A stretch of 64,000 nucleotides of DNA from positions 124,001 through 188,000 of the forward strand of contig NZ_RDQN01000006.1 of NCBI RefSeq assembly GCF_003703395.1, read 5' to 3'. Each line of letters begins with the position of its first letter. The first letter of the stretch is position 1. The notes under the pieces were generated by a model, which saw nothing but the letters and a program-made list of their open reading frames with translations, made no database searches and had not been told where the DNA came from. Position numbers and translations under genes: made by a program. This stretch comes from Pseudoxanthomonas spadix. GTDB taxonomy: Bacteria; Pseudomonadota; Gammaproteobacteria; Xanthomonadales; Xanthomonadaceae. Shown in pieces: positions 16,730-25,534 of the stretch.

Positions 16730-17110
16730 ATGAGCACCACCGATTACGCCATTGATGTCGATGTGGCCACGCGTTTCCTGGAAGAACGCTCCGAACCAGA
16801 GAGCGGCCAGTACGTCTTCGCCTACACCATCGTGATCCGCAACCGCGGCACCAAGCCGGTCCGCCTGGTCGGGCGTCGTTGGGTCATCACCGACGGCAAC
16901 GGCAAGGTCGAAGAGGTTCATGGCGAAGGCGTGGTCGGCGAACAGCCGCGGCTGCGTCCCGGTGAGCAGTTCAGGTACACCTCCGGTGCGGTGCTGCAGA
17001 CCGACCACGGCACCATGCGCGGCAGTTACGACATGGTCGCCGACGACGGCACCCACTTCGATGCCCCGATCGCGCCGTTCGCGCTGTCGGTGCCGCGCAC
17101 GCTGCACTGA
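16730..17110 (+). CDS. apaG: ApaG protein
   Basis: A 126-residue ApaG (DUF525) protein with a fibronectin-III-like beta-sandwich. The diagnostic core is visible: [47 protein letters not shown], then MRGSYDMV. Its biochemical role is not settled, but it is nearly always encoded beside apaH and rsmA. It is 23 bases after rsmA and 12 bases before apaH. Confidence 0.96.
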   Translation: MSTTDYAIDVDVATRFLEERSEPESGQYVFAYTIVIRNRGTKPVRLVGRRWVITDGNGKVEEVHGEGVVGEQPRLRPGEQFRYTSGAVLQTDHGTMRGSYDMVADDGTHFDAPIAPFALSVPRTLH

Positions 17111-17122
17111 CCGGCGCACGCG

Positions 17123-17980
17123 ATGACCGTCTGGGCCATCGGCGACCTGCAGGGCTGTTACGACGCCACCGCCAGGTTGCTCGAGAAGATCAGGTTCGAT
17201 CCTGCGCGCGATCGGGTGTGGTTCTGCGGCGACCTGGTCAACCGTGGTGGCCAGTCGCTGGAGACGCTGCGCCTAGTGCATTCGCTGCGCGATCATTGCG
17301 AGGTGGTGCTGGGCAACCACGACCTGTCACTGCTGGCCATCGGCGCACGCAGCGAAACCGAACAGCGCAAGGTCAACCCGGACCTGGGCCGCATCGTGCA
17401 GGCGCACGACCGCGACACACTGCTGGAATGGCTGCGCCACCGTGAGCTGGTGCATGTGGAACGCGAACTGGGCTGGATGATGGTCCATGCCGGCCTGGCC
17501 CCGCGCTGGACCTGCGCGGCGGCCGAAGGTTATGCACGCGAAGTGGAAGCGCAGCTGCGCGGCCCCGGCTTCGACAGGCTGATGCGCAGCATGTACGGCG
17601 ACAAGCCCAACTGGTCCACCGGGCTGGCCGGCCCGGACCGCTGGCGGGCGATCATCAACGTGCTCACCCGCATGCGCTTCTGCACCCCGCGCGGTCGCAT
17701 CGCGATGGAGGACAAGGGCGCCCCCGGCACCCAGGCGCAGGGCCTGTACCCCTGGTTCGATGTGCCGGGGCACGCGCCGCGCGAACTCAGGATCGTCTGC
17801 GGCCACTGGTCCACGCTGGGCCTGATGATCGGCCACGGTGTGCATGCCATCGACACCGGCGCGGTCTGGGGCGGCAAGCTCACCGCGCTGCAGCTGGATA
17901 CTGACGAAGTCCGCCTGGTGCAGGTGCCCGGCAACGATGCGGTGATCATCGCCACCTCCCAGCAGCAGCGACGCGCCTGA
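17123..17980 (+). CDS. apaH: symmetrical bis(5'-nucleosyl)-tetraphosphatase ApaH
   Basis: Cuts diadenosine tetraphosphate (Ap4A) symmetrically to two ADP and can remove Np4A caps from RNA. The product is 285 residues and a calcineurin-type metallophosphatase: GDLQGCYDA (metal ligands Asp and His in GDxxG), WFCGDLVNRGGQS (GDxVxRG), LGNHDLSLL (GNHD), MVHAGL and CGHWSTLG. It is the last gene of the lptD-apaH chain and converges on folA with a 3-base gap between stops. Confidence 0.96.
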   Translation: MTVWAIGDLQGCYDATARLLEKIRFDPARDRVWFCGDLVNRGGQSLETLRLVHSLRDHCEVVLGNHDLSLLAIGARSETEQRKVNPDLGRIVQAHDRDTLLEWLRHRELVHVERELGWMMVHAGLAPRWTCAAAEGYAREVEAQLRGPGFDRLMRSMYGDKPNWSTGLAGPDRWRAIINVLTRMRFCTPRGRIAMEDKGAPGTQAQGLYPWFDVPGHAPRELRIVCGHWSTLGLMIGHGVHAIDTGAVWGGKLTALQLDTDEVRLVQVPGNDAVIIATSQQQRRA

Positions 17981-17983
17981 AGC

Positions 17984-18475
17984 TCAGCCCTCGCGGGTGT
18001 AGTCGATGAATTCAAACGCCAATGCGTGGCCCGGGTCGGCCGGATGCCGCTGGCGCGCGCTCACCACCCAGTCGTGTGGATCGAATGCCGGGAAGAACGC
18101 ATCGGCGCCCTCGACCACGGTGTCCACCCGGGTCAGGTGCAGCGCATCGGCCCGGGCCAGCACCTGCGCGTAGACCTGGCCGCCGCCGATCACGCACAGC
18201 TCGTCCGCTGACTGCGCCTGCGCGATCGCCTGTTCGATCGAGGCCACCGCGACCATGCCCTCGAACGGCACCTGGCCGCTGCGCGTGAGCACCAGGTTCA
18301 GGCGCCCCGGCAGGGCCCGCCCCAGCGACTGGGCGGTCTTGCGTCCCATCAGCACCGGCTTACCCAGGGTGAGCGCCTTGAAGCGCCTGAGGTCATCGGG
18401 CAGGCGCCAGGGCAGCTGGTTGTCGCGGCCGATGGCGTGGTTGCGGTCCAGCGCGGCGATCAGCGAGATCCGCAC
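17984..18475 (-). CDS. folA: dihydrofolate reductase
   Basis: Reduces dihydrofolate to tetrahydrofolate with NADPH; the target of trimethoprim. The product is 163 residues. Motifs: ISLIAALDRNHAIGRDNQLPW with the catalytic Asp in 'LPDDLRRFK', VLMGRKTAQSLGRALPGR (NADPH loop) and CVIGGGQVYAQ. It sits 3 bases downstream of thyA, the functional partner that generates dihydrofolate, in an lgt-thyA-folA operon. Confidence 0.96.
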   Translation of the reverse strand: MRISLIAALDRNHAIGRDNQLPWRLPDDLRRFKALTLGKPVLMGRKTAQSLGRALPGRLNLVLTRSGQVPFEGMVAVASIEQAIAQAQSADELCVIGGGQVYAQVLARADALHLTRVDTVVEGADAFFPAFDPHDWVVSARQRHPADPGHALAFEFIDYTREG

Positions 18476-18478
18476 CGC

Positions 18479-19273
18479 TCAGACCGCCACCGGCGCCCTG
18501 ATCGCCGGCGCCGGATCGTAGCCGTGGATTTCGATGTCTTCGAAGGTGAAGCCGAACAGGTCGGTCACGTCCGGATTCAGACGCAGCCTGGGCAAGGCAC
18601 GCGGTGCCCGCAAGAGCTGCTCACGCGCCTGGTCGAAGTGGTTCGCGTACAGGTGCGCATCGCCCAGGGTATGCACGAAATCGCCCACGCCCAGGCCGGT
18701 CGCCTGCGCCAGCATGTGGGTCAGCAGCGCGTAACTTGCGATGTTGAACGGCACGCCCAGGAAGATGTCGCCGCTGCGCTGGTACAGCTGGCAGCTGAGC
18801 CTGCCGTGGACCACGTAGAACTGGAACAGGCAGTGGCACGGCAGCAGCGCCATCTGCGGCAGCTCGGCCACGTTCCAGGCACTGATCACCAGCCGGCGCG
18901 AATCGGGGTTGCGCTTGATCTCCTCCACCAGCCACTGCATCTGGTCGATGGTCTGGCCGTTGGCACCTTCCCAACTGCGCCACTGCTTGCCATAGACCGG
19001 GCCGAGCTCACCGTCCGCATTGGCCCACGCGTCCCAGATGCTGACCTTGTTGTCCTTCAGGTAAGCGATGTTGGTCTGGCCCTTCAGGAACCACAGCAGC
19101 TCGTGGATGATCGAGCGCAGATGCAGCTTCTTGGTGGTGACCAGCGGAAAGCCCTGGTTCAGGTCGAAACGCATCTGCCAGCCGAACACGCTGCGCGTGC
19201 CGGTGCCGGTGCGGTCGGCTTTTTCGGCGCCGTGTTCCAGTACGTGCTGCAGCAGGTCCAGATACTGGCGCAT
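18479..19273 (-). CDS. thyA: thymidylate synthase ThyA
   Basis: Converts dUMP to dTMP with methylenetetrahydrofolate. Its 264 residues equal the E. coli length. The catalytic Cys is in [30 protein letters not shown] and [12 protein letters not shown] are the folate and dUMP binding segments, and RTGTGT near the N-terminus binds phosphate. The ATG overlaps the lgt stop by one base and folA follows after 3 bases, so the three genes form one transcription unit. Confidence 0.97.
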   Translation of the reverse strand: MRQYLDLLQHVLEHGAEKADRTGTGTRSVFGWQMRFDLNQGFPLVTTKKLHLRSIIHELLWFLKGQTNIAYLKDNKVSIWDAWANADGELGPVYGKQWRSWEGANGQTIDQMQWLVEEIKRNPDSRRLVISAWNVAELPQMALLPCHCLFQFYVVHGRLSCQLYQRSGDIFLGVPFNIASYALLTHMLAQATGLGVGDFVHTLGDAHLYANHFDQAREQLLRAPRALPRLRLNPDVTDLFGFTFEDIEIHGYDPAPAIRAPVAV

Positions 19274-20172
19274 CAGCGGGCCTGGGCAGGCGTGTCGGCG
19301 GCCGGCAGCACCGGCAGCAGCACCGGTGCGCGGCGCGAGCGCCACAGCAGGAACAGGCCCAGCGCGACCAGCGGCAGGCTCAGCAGCTGGCCCATGGTGA
19401 CCCAGCCCAGCGCCAGGTATTCCAGCTGCTGGTCGGGCACCCGCACGAACTCGACGATGAAGCGGAACACGCCATAGAGCAGCGCGAACAGGCCCGAGAC
19501 CGCATAGCGCGCGCGCGGCCTGGCCGAATAGGTCCACAGCACCAAGAACATCACCAGCCCTTCCAGCAGCGCCTCATACAGCTGCGAGGGATGGCGGGCG
19601 TAGCGGTCCAGCGCGCCTGCCGCGTACCGGGCCTGCAGTTGCGCCTGGTCCAGGCGCAGGTTGATCACCTCCGGATCGGTGCCGGGGAAGATCACCCCCC
19701 AGCCGCTGCCGGTGTGCTTGCCCCAGAGCTCGCCGTTGACGTAGTTGGCCAGCCGCCCCAGGCCCAGCCCGGCCGGCACCAGCGGTGCGACGAAATCCAT
19801 GGTGTCAAAGAAATGCAGGCGATGCCGGCGCGACCACAGCCAGGCGGCCACCAGCACGCCGAGCAGGCCGCCGTGGAAGCTCATGCCACCTTCCCACACC
19901 TTGAACACCTTCAGCGGGCTGTCCAGGTACACCGGCAGGTCGTAGAACAGGATGTAGCCCAGGCGTCCGCCCAGCACCACGCCGAGCATCGCGTAGAAGG
20001 CCAGGTCGGAAAAATGCTCCTGGGTCACGCCCGGCAGGCGCCCGGCCAGGATCCGGCCGCGGCCCAGGAACCAGGCGGCGAAGAAGGACAGCGCGTAGGC
20101 GATGCCATACCAGTGCACATCGACCGGGCCGATCGAGAAGGCGATGGGGTCGAACTGGTGCAGAAGGATCAT
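19273..20172 (-). CDS. lgt: prolipoprotein diacylglyceryl transferase Lgt
   Basis: Inner-membrane enzyme that transfers diacylglycerol from phosphatidylglycerol to the lipobox Cys of prolipoproteins. The product is 299 residues with seven predicted membrane helices. Key segments: [23 protein letters not shown], the essential [11 protein letters not shown] (catalytic His), [13 protein letters not shown] (Arg/Asn/Glu signature), [13 protein letters not shown] and FRFIVEFVR. The ATG at 20172 matches the family N-terminus ([15 protein letters not shown]). First gene of the lgt-thyA-folA operon. Confidence 0.96.
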   Translation of the reverse strand: MILLHQFDPIAFSIGPVDVHWYGIAYALSFFAAWFLGRGRILAGRLPGVTQEHFSDLAFYAMLGVVLGGRLGYILFYDLPVYLDSPLKVFKVWEGGMSFHGGLLGVLVAAWLWSRRHRLHFFDTMDFVAPLVPAGLGLGRLANYVNGELWGKHTGSGWGVIFPGTDPEVINLRLDQAQLQARYAAGALDRYARHPSQLYEALLEGLVMFLVLWTYSARPRARYAVSGLFALLYGVFRFIVEFVRVPDQQLEYLALGWVTMGQLLSLPLVALGLFLLWRSRRAPVLLPVLPAADTPAQAR

Positions 20173-20285
20173 GCGTTGGGCGTCTTGCAGCGAAATCAGC
20201 CGCCATTCTGCCGCACCCGGGCGGCCCCCGCATGATCGGCGCCACAAGCCTGCCACGCGGCCCGGCGCGTGCGGCGCCGGCAGGC

Positions 20286-20453
20286 CTAGCAGCCTGTCGG
20301 GCTTTGGTGGTCGAGGCGAGAATTCGGCTGTGCGAGGTCAGATTTTCGACGGTTCGCCGGCCCATAGTGGTGCTATGGGCCAAGAAGCGGCGGAAAGATG
20401 GACCGCACAGGCGGATTCGCAGCCCGGCCGACCAAAGTCCGACAGACTGCTAG
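20286..20453. mobile_element. 168-bp MITE-like long imperfect palindrome
   Basis: Terminal inverted repeats of about 25 bases (CTAGCAGcCTGTCGGgCTTTGG on the left; the right end reads CTAGCAGtCTGTCGGaCTTTGG on the other strand) bound the element. The interior is also roughly self-complementary and closes on a perfect 9-bp stem GGCCCATAG / CTATGGGCC with a short loop. CTAG at both ends may be a palindromic target duplication. No ORF is inside. The right CTAG supplies the TAG stop of the neighbouring minus-strand gene. The structure fits a non-autonomous element mobilised by an IS transposase encoded elsewhere. Confidence 0.75.
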
Positions 20454-21025
20454 CGGGCCGAGCCTTCGCCCTCACCCACCACCGGCGCCGGCGAGCGCAG
20501 GCGGAACAGGCGCAGGCCGGCGGCCTGCAACGCCGCTTCGGCCTGCACGGCCAGATGCGCTTCGCCGGCCAGCCAGGATTCGACCAGCGTGCGGTCGTTG
20601 CGGCAGGCGCGCATCAGCTCGTGGGCCGGCACCGACGCACTGGCCTGGGCCACATCGCGCAGGAAGGTCGCGCGCAGCTTCAGCGTGCCGCGCAGGGCCA
20701 GCACGGTCTGCACCAGGATGAAGGCGCCCAGCCCCCAGGCCGCATCGCCCATGCCCTCGGCAGTGCTGAGCCAGGCAAAGGCCACGCAGGCCAGTGCCCG
20801 CGCCAGGGTGGCACGGGGGTTCTCGCCAGCCATCGTCCAGCGCTGCTGGCACAGGTATTCAAACCAGGTCAGCACCAGCGCGACCGCGGCCAGCGGGTTG
20901 CAGCCCACCGCCACCAGCGCGCTGGAGGCGAGCGCCGCGACGGCCAACGCCCGCTGCCGCGGGCGCAAGGCCTGGCTGTACAGCAACGGCAGGCGGGACA
21001 GGGTGTCGGCAATGGCGGGATGCAT
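20450..21025 (-). CDS. small membrane protein, function unknown
   Basis: A 191-residue protein with two or three hydrophobic segments (about residues 24-55 and 80-112) and a C-terminal helical region with a Cys in LMRACRNDRTLVESWL. No family recognised. The stop codon TAG (20452-20450) comes from the CTAG end of the adjacent MITE-like element, so the last residues (..GEGEGSAR) may have been created by the insertion. It lies 227 bases downstream of the lemA/TPM genes on the same strand. Confidence 0.6.
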   Translation of the reverse strand: MHPAIADTLSRLPLLYSQALRPRQRALAVAALASSALVAVGCNPLAAVALVLTWFEYLCQQRWTMAGENPRATLARALACVAFAWLSTAEGMGDAAWGLGAFILVQTVLALRGTLKLRATFLRDVAQASASVPAHELMRACRNDRTLVESWLAGEAHLAVQAEAALQAAGLRLFRLRSPAPVVGEGEGSAR

Positions 21026-21057
21026 GATCGGGCAGGTCCTGGCGAGGCGCGGGAAGG

Positions 21058-21080
21058 CGCATCGGCAGCTCGCCGATGCG
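21058..21080. terminator. GC-rich hairpin after the TPM operon
   Basis: CGCATCGGC and GCCGATGCG form a perfect 9-bp stem with the loop AGCTC. It sits between the stop of the second TPM gene and the next minus-strand start. No T-run follows on either strand, so it could be a Rho-dependent end, RNA-stabilising hairpin or processing site rather than a textbook intrinsic terminator. Confidence 0.35.
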
Positions 21081-21252
21081 GGGCCGGGCGCGGCTGCGCC
21101 CTTGCCTCCTCCCCGGCATGGCCTGTGCCATGCCCACGGGAGAGTCGCCAGATGATGCCCCATCCCGGCGTGCCAGTGAAGGATGTGTGATGAACCTGCG
21201 CGGTGGCACGCGACTTTCTGTGTTGCAGGTCGCACTGCCAAGCGGCCCGGAA

Positions 21253-21744
21253 CTACTCCAGGACCTGCGGCAGATCCGGCAATTCGTTGCGCCCGGGATC
21301 GCCTGGCCGTGCCGGAAAGCTGCGCGCCAGCAGCGCCGAAGCGGCGCGGATGCCGGCGATCACGGCCGCCTCCGGCTGGCCCTGGCGCATGCCGGCCTCC
21401 ACCTGGGCGCACACCGCCTGCCATTCCTCCGGCGCCACCTTTCCGGCCAGGCCGCGATCGGCCACGATCTCGATGCGGTGGTCGGCCAGCAGCAGGTAGA
21501 TCAGCACGCCGTTGTTGGCCTGCGTGTCCCAGGTGCGCAGCCGGGCGAAGGCGGCCTCGGCCGCCTGCCGGGCCTGCACGCCGGCCCACAGGGCGCCCGG
21601 TGCCAGCGCCGACTCGACCGCGAACATCACCTCGCCGCTGTGCTGGCGCTCGCCCTCGGCGATGGCCGCGGCGATGCGCTGCAGGCTTTGCGGCGGAAAC
21701 AGCCGCTGCACGGACGGGGCAAACAGATGGCGAAGCCAGCGCAT
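21253..21744 (-). CDS. TPM-domain protein (short, no Gly-rich tail)
   Basis: A 163-residue protein with one TPM domain: LQRIAAAIAEGERQHSGEVMFAVE at the start of the domain, then NGVLIYLLLADHRIEIVADRGL and the amphipathic end helix. It lacks the N-terminal signal peptide and the glycine-rich tail of its neighbour, so it is probably cytoplasmic or membrane-peripheral. Its ATG overlaps the stop of the upstream TPM gene by one base. The order lemA - TPM - TPM is common in proteobacteria; the role is poorly known, with TPM domains linked to membrane-protein turnover or weak phosphatase activity. Confidence 0.85.
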   Translation of the reverse strand: MRWLRHLFAPSVQRLFPPQSLQRIAAAIAEGERQHSGEVMFAVESALAPGALWAGVQARQAAEAAFARLRTWDTQANNGVLIYLLLADHRIEIVADRGLAGKVAPEEWQAVCAQVEAGMRQGQPEAAVIAGIRAASALLARSFPARPGDPGRNELPDLPQVLE

Positions 21745-22640
21745 CACCAGCTCCCCGAGGCGCCACCGCCTCCCGAAGACCCACCGCCGCCGCTCCAGCC
21801 ACCGCCGCCAAAGCCACCACCACCGCCGAAGCCGCCGCCCCAGCCGCCACCAAACCCGCCTCCGCCCCAGCCGCCGAACCCGCCCGGCCCGGCAAAGCGC
21901 CCGCCGCCGCCACCGAACAGCCCGATCAGCAAGCCGACCAAACCGGCCAGCCCGCCGATCAGCAGCAGCGAGGAAAACAGCCAGGCCACCGCCCCGCCGG
22001 CGATGCCGCCGGCCACCGCCCGGATTGGCCGGGGCAGGACGCCGAGCACGCTGCGGACCATGTAGGCCACGACCAGACCGGCCATCAGCCCGAAAATCCA
22101 GTCGCCACCGCCGCGGCCACCCGCAGGGGCATGGGTACTCTGCGGTGCGGGCAGGGCTTCGCCGTCGATCAGCCTGACCAGTTGCGCGGTGGCCTCGATC
22201 AGGCCGCCGCCGTAGTCGTTCTGGCGGAAGTATGGGGTCATGTATTCCTGGATCAGGCGGTTGGCGATGGCGTCGGGGATCGCACCTTCCAGCCCGTAAC
22301 CGGGCTGGATGCGCACCCGCCGATCGTCCTTGGCCACCACCACCAGCACCGCATCGTCCACCCCCTTGCGGCCCAGCTTCCACTGGTCGAACACGCGCTG
22401 GGTGTACTGCTCGATGGTCTCCGGCTGCGTGCTGGGGACCATCAGGATCTGCAGCTGGGCGCCCTTGCGCTGCTGCAGCTCCAGCGCCTGCTGGCGCAGC
22501 TGGGCGGCCTGGGCCGGGTCCAGGGTGCCGGTGGTATCGATCACCGGCGAGTCCAGGGGCGGGATCGCCGCGTCCTGGGCCAGGCCCGGCCAGGCCAGCA
22601 GCCACAGCAGCAACGCGCACAGGCGCAGCAGCGGTTTCAT
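21744..22640 (-). CDS. TPM-domain membrane protein with Gly-rich tail (YgcG-like)
   Basis: A 298-residue protein: signal peptide (MKPLLRLCALLLWLLAWPGLA), a periplasmic TPM domain at about residues 30-160 (VIDTTGTLDPAQAAQLRQ..., DDAVLVVVAKDDRRVRIQPGYGLEGAIPDA), membrane segments at about 180-240, and a C-terminal tail made almost only of Gly, Phe, Trp and Ser. That architecture is typical of YgcG/LemA-partner proteins. It follows lemA by 18 bases and is coupled to the short TPM gene. Confidence 0.88.
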   Translation of the reverse strand: MKPLLRLCALLLWLLAWPGLAQDAAIPPLDSPVIDTTGTLDPAQAAQLRQQALELQQRKGAQLQILMVPSTQPETIEQYTQRVFDQWKLGRKGVDDAVLVVVAKDDRRVRIQPGYGLEGAIPDAIANRLIQEYMTPYFRQNDYGGGLIEATAQLVRLIDGEALPAPQSTHAPAGGRGGGDWIFGLMAGLVVAYMVRSVLGVLPRPIRAVAGGIAGGAVAWLFSSLLLIGGLAGLVGLLIGLFGGGGGRFAGPGGFGGWGGGGFGGGWGGGFGGGGGFGGGGWSGGGGSSGGGGASGSW

Positions 22641-22658
22641 CGGGCGCGTGGCATTCGG

Positions 22659-23306
22659 TTACTGGACCGGCGCCGGCTGCGGCGGGTTCTGTGGTGCAGG
22701 CGCCTGCTGCGGCCGGGCTGGCGGCTGGCTGAAGTCCACGACCGGCGCCTGCGAGATCTGGGCCTCGTTGGCGACCGAGAAGTTGGGCTTCTCCTTGGCG
22801 CCGATCAGCTTGGCGGTCAGTGCCTGCGGAAACTGGCGGATGTAGGTGTTGTAGTCCTGCACCGCCTGGATATAGCGGCCGCGGGCCACGGTGATCCGGT
22901 TTTCGGTGCCTTCCAGCTGCGCCTGCAGGTCGCGAAAGGACTGGTCGGACTTCAGATCCGGGTAGTTCTCGGTGACCACCAGCAGGCGACTGAGCGCGCT
23001 GCCCAGTTCGCCCTGGGCCTGGGAAAACTGCTGCAACGAGGCCGGGTCGTCGGCATTGACCTGGATCTGGCCGACCCTGGCGCGGGCATTGGTGACCTCG
23101 GTCAGCACCTGGCGCTCCTGCTGGGCATAGCCCTGCACGGTGCGCACCAGGTTGGGGATCAGGTCGGCGCGGCGCTGGTACTGGTTGAGCACTTCGGACC
23201 AGGCGGCTTTCACCGCCTGCTCCTTCTGCTGGATCGTGTTGTAGCCGCAGCCAGCCAGCAGCGCGAACACCACAAGCAACAACGACGAACGGATGGCGAT
23301 CCGCAT
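22659..23306 (-). CDS. lemA: LemA family protein
   Basis: A 215-residue lipoprotein-like LemA. Lipobox LLAGC (modified Cys near residue 20) is followed by the family signature YNTIQQKEQAVKAAWSEVLNQYQRRADLIPNLV, a long coiled-coil bundle, ENYPDLKSDQSFRDLQAQLEGTENRI and YNTYIRQFP. A Pro/Gln-rich tail ends the protein. The ATG at 23306 has GGAGAGAG upstream. It begins the lemA-TPM-TPM operon and probably scaffolds a membrane complex with the TPM proteins (inference from conserved linkage). Confidence 0.93.
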   Translation of the reverse strand: MRIAIRSSLLLVVFALLAGCGYNTIQQKEQAVKAAWSEVLNQYQRRADLIPNLVRTVQGYAQQERQVLTEVTNARARVGQIQVNADDPASLQQFSQAQGELGSALSRLLVVTENYPDLKSDQSFRDLQAQLEGTENRITVARGRYIQAVQDYNTYIRQFPQALTAKLIGAKEKPNFSVANEAQISQAPVVDFSQPPARPQQAPAPQNPPQPAPVQ

Positions 23307-23410
23307 GGTGCACTCTCTCCTGATCCGAAGGACGGCAGCCGGGGACGGCCGCAACGCCCGGCACTATGAGCAGGCGCGCATTAAGAAACCGTTGAGCCCG
23401 GCCCTGATTT

Positions 23411-24160
23411 TTAGAACCGCCCGGCTCCGGGAATGTGGTGACGCGCGGCGCGCCGGCGCATCAGCAGGTTCAGGATTTCCACCACCGCCGAGAAGCCCAT
23501 CGCGAAGTACACATAGGCCTTGGTCACATGGATTCCCAGGCCGTCCATGACCAGCACCACGCCGACCAGCACGATGAAGGCCAGGGCCAGCATCTTCACG
23601 CTCGGGTTGGCATCGATGAAGCGGCCCAGCGGATTGGCCGCCAGCAGCATCACCGCCACCGCCGCCAAGATGGCCGCGACCATGATCGGGATGTCCTTGG
23701 CGAAGCCGACCGCGGTGATCACCGAGTCCAGTGAGAACACGATATCGATGATCGCGATCTGCAGGATCACCAGGCCCAATACCGATGAGGCCGATGTGGT
23801 GGTCGGATCGGCGTCCTCGCCGCCGGTGATCAGGTCATTGATTTCCCGGACCCCTTTCACCGCCAGGAACACCCCGCCCAGGATCAGGATCAGGTCGCGG
23901 ATGGAAATCCCCATGCCGGCCACGGTGAACAGGTCCTCGCTCATGCGCGAGAGGTAGGCCAGCGACACCAGCAGCGCGATGCGGGTGATGCAGGCCACCG
24001 CGATGCCCAGCTTGCGCGCGCCCGGACGCTGGGCCTCGGGCAGGCGACTGACGGCGATGGAGATGAACACCAGGTTGTCGATGCCCAGCACGATCTCCAG
24101 GGTGCTGAGCGTCAGCAGCGTCAGCCAGGCGTTGGGGTCGGCGAGGAATTCAAGGTTCAT
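23411..24160 (-). CDS. TerC-family integral membrane protein
   Basis: A 249-residue protein with about seven membrane helices. It carries the TerC signature acidic segments within helices: LSTLEIVLGIDNLVFISI near the N-terminus and IAIIDIVFSLDSVITAVG in the second half, with the conserved IDN and LDS motifs. Related proteins act in manganese or other metal export, partly to metallate secreted enzymes; the tellurite link of the name is not established here. It lies 14 bases after dgkA. Confidence 0.9.
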   Translation of the reverse strand: MNLEFLADPNAWLTLLTLSTLEIVLGIDNLVFISIAVSRLPEAQRPGARKLGIAVACITRIALLVSLAYLSRMSEDLFTVAGMGISIRDLILILGGVFLAVKGVREINDLITGGEDADPTTTSASSVLGLVILQIAIIDIVFSLDSVITAVGFAKDIPIMVAAILAAVAVMLLAANPLGRFIDANPSVKMLALAFIVLVGVVLVMDGLGIHVTKAYVYFAMGFSAVVEILNLLMRRRAARHHIPGAGRF

Positions 24161-24174
24161 GCGGCAGGTGCGTC

Positions 24175-24579
24175 CTAGAGCGAAGGGGGGGACAGATACA
24201 GGTACAGCCGTGGCCCCAGGATCAGGCCCCAGCATGCCAAGACGTTGAGCATCATCATCAGCACCGCGGCCGAGCCCATGTCCTTGGCGCGTCCGGCCAG
24301 CGCATGGAACTCGGCGCCGTAGCGTTCGATCACCGCCTCCACGGCCGAATTGAGCAGCTCCACCCCCAGCACCAGCAGCAGCGAGCCGACCAGCAGCGCG
24401 CGCTCCACGCCATCGCCGCCCAGCCACAGGCCGATCGGCGCCAGGATCACCAGCAGCACCACTTCCAGGCGAAACGAGGATTCGTGCATCCAGGCCGCGC
24501 ACAGGCCCTGCCAGGACCACCTGGCCGCCTTGAGTAGACGCGCAGGGCCGCGCGGCGCATGGCCATAGGTGTCGGCCAC
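24175..24579 (-). CDS. dgkA: diacylglycerol kinase DgkA
   Basis: Inner-membrane kinase that recycles diacylglycerol to phosphatidic acid. The product is 134 residues. The family core is visible: LLKAARWSWQGLCAAWMHESSFRLEV, three membrane helices, ELLNSAVEAVIER (catalytic Glu/Asn segment), HALAGRAKDMGSAAVLM. The start is GTG at 24579, since AGGAG lies exactly six bases upstream on the minus strand; the open frame extends further but those residues match nothing. Confidence 0.93.
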   Translation of the reverse strand: MADTYGHAPRGPARLLKAARWSWQGLCAAWMHESSFRLEVVLLVILAPIGLWLGGDGVERALLVGSLLLVLGVELLNSAVEAVIERYGAEFHALAGRAKDMGSAAVLMMMLNVLACWGLILGPRLYLYLSPPSL

Positions 24580-24765
24580 GGTCAGCTCCTGGCCCAGCGC
24601 GGAGCGACCGGCAGGCAGACCGTCGAGTTGGAACAATCGGGAAGCATGGGCGCACGACCGGACAGATGAACCGCAATTTTGCCACACCCCGGCATCCAGG
24701 CCGCCTTGCCTGCTGCGGCGCGGGCTGATTCACTGAGCGCCGCGTTCGGGACTGGGAGGTGGAGG

Positions 24766-25524
24766 ATGGGTGTGCAATTGCGTTGTCTGCTGGCCATCGC
24801 AGTGCTCGCGCTCGGACTTGGTGGCTGCGCGCAGGCGCCGGTGTCATCGACAGCGCCTGCGCCGCCGCAGTCCACCCAGGCATCGCCTGCGGTGCCGCCC
24901 GAGCTGGCCAGCGGCGCGGTTTCCAGTGCACAGTGGGCCAGGGACATGGAGGATTTCGCCGCGCAGGATGCCGCCCATCCGCCTCCGCGCGATGCGGTGC
25001 TGTTCATCGGCAGCTCTTCAATCCGCAGGTGGACCACGCTGGCACAGGATTTCCCCGGAACCGCGGTGATCAACCGCGGCTTCGGCGGCTCGGAAGTACG
25101 CGACAGCACCTACTACGCCGATCGCATCGTGGTGCCGTACAAGCCGCGCATGGTGGTGTTCTACGCCGGCGACAACGACCTCAACAGCGGCCGCAGCGTG
25201 CACCAGGTGGTCCAGGACACCTTCGCCTTCATCGCCCGCATCCGCCAGGACCTGCCGGACGTGCCGGTGGTGTACATCTCGATCAAGCCCAGCCCGTCGC
25301 GGGCCGGGTTGCTGCCCAGGATCGGCCAGGCCAACGCGCAGATCGCCCGGCGCGCGGCGCAGCTGAAGGACGTGCACTATGTGGATGTGTTCACCCCGAT
25401 GCTCGGCGCCGACGGCCAGCCGCGCGCCGAACTGTTCGAACCGGACATGCTGCACATGAAGCCCGAGGGCTATGCGCTGTGGGCCGAGCTGCTGCAGCCC
25501 TACGTCAGCGCCGGGCCGCACTGA
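24766..25524 (+). CDS. SGNH/GDSL-type hydrolase lipoprotein
   Basis: A 252-residue predicted lipoprotein (lipobox LGLGGC) with an Ala/Pro-rich linker to about residue 50 and an SGNH-hydrolase domain. Block I FIGSSSIRRW holds the catalytic Ser, block II is GFGGSEVRD, block III YAGDNDLNSG, and block V LFEPDMLHMKPEGY contains the catalytic Asp and His. It likely removes acyl or acetyl groups from lipids or envelope glycans in the periplasm; substrate unknown. GGAGGTGGAGG precedes the ATG. Divergent from dgkA. Confidence 0.88.
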   Translation: MGVQLRCLLAIAVLALGLGGCAQAPVSSTAPAPPQSTQASPAVPPELASGAVSSAQWARDMEDFAAQDAAHPPPRDAVLFIGSSSIRRWTTLAQDFPGTAVINRGFGGSEVRDSTYYADRIVVPYKPRMVVFYAGDNDLNSGRSVHQVVQDTFAFIARIRQDLPDVPVVYISIKPSPSRAGLLPRIGQANAQIARRAAQLKDVHYVDVFTPMLGADGQPRAELFEPDMLHMKPEGYALWAELLQPYVSAGPH

Positions 25525-25534
25525 TCGGCGATGT

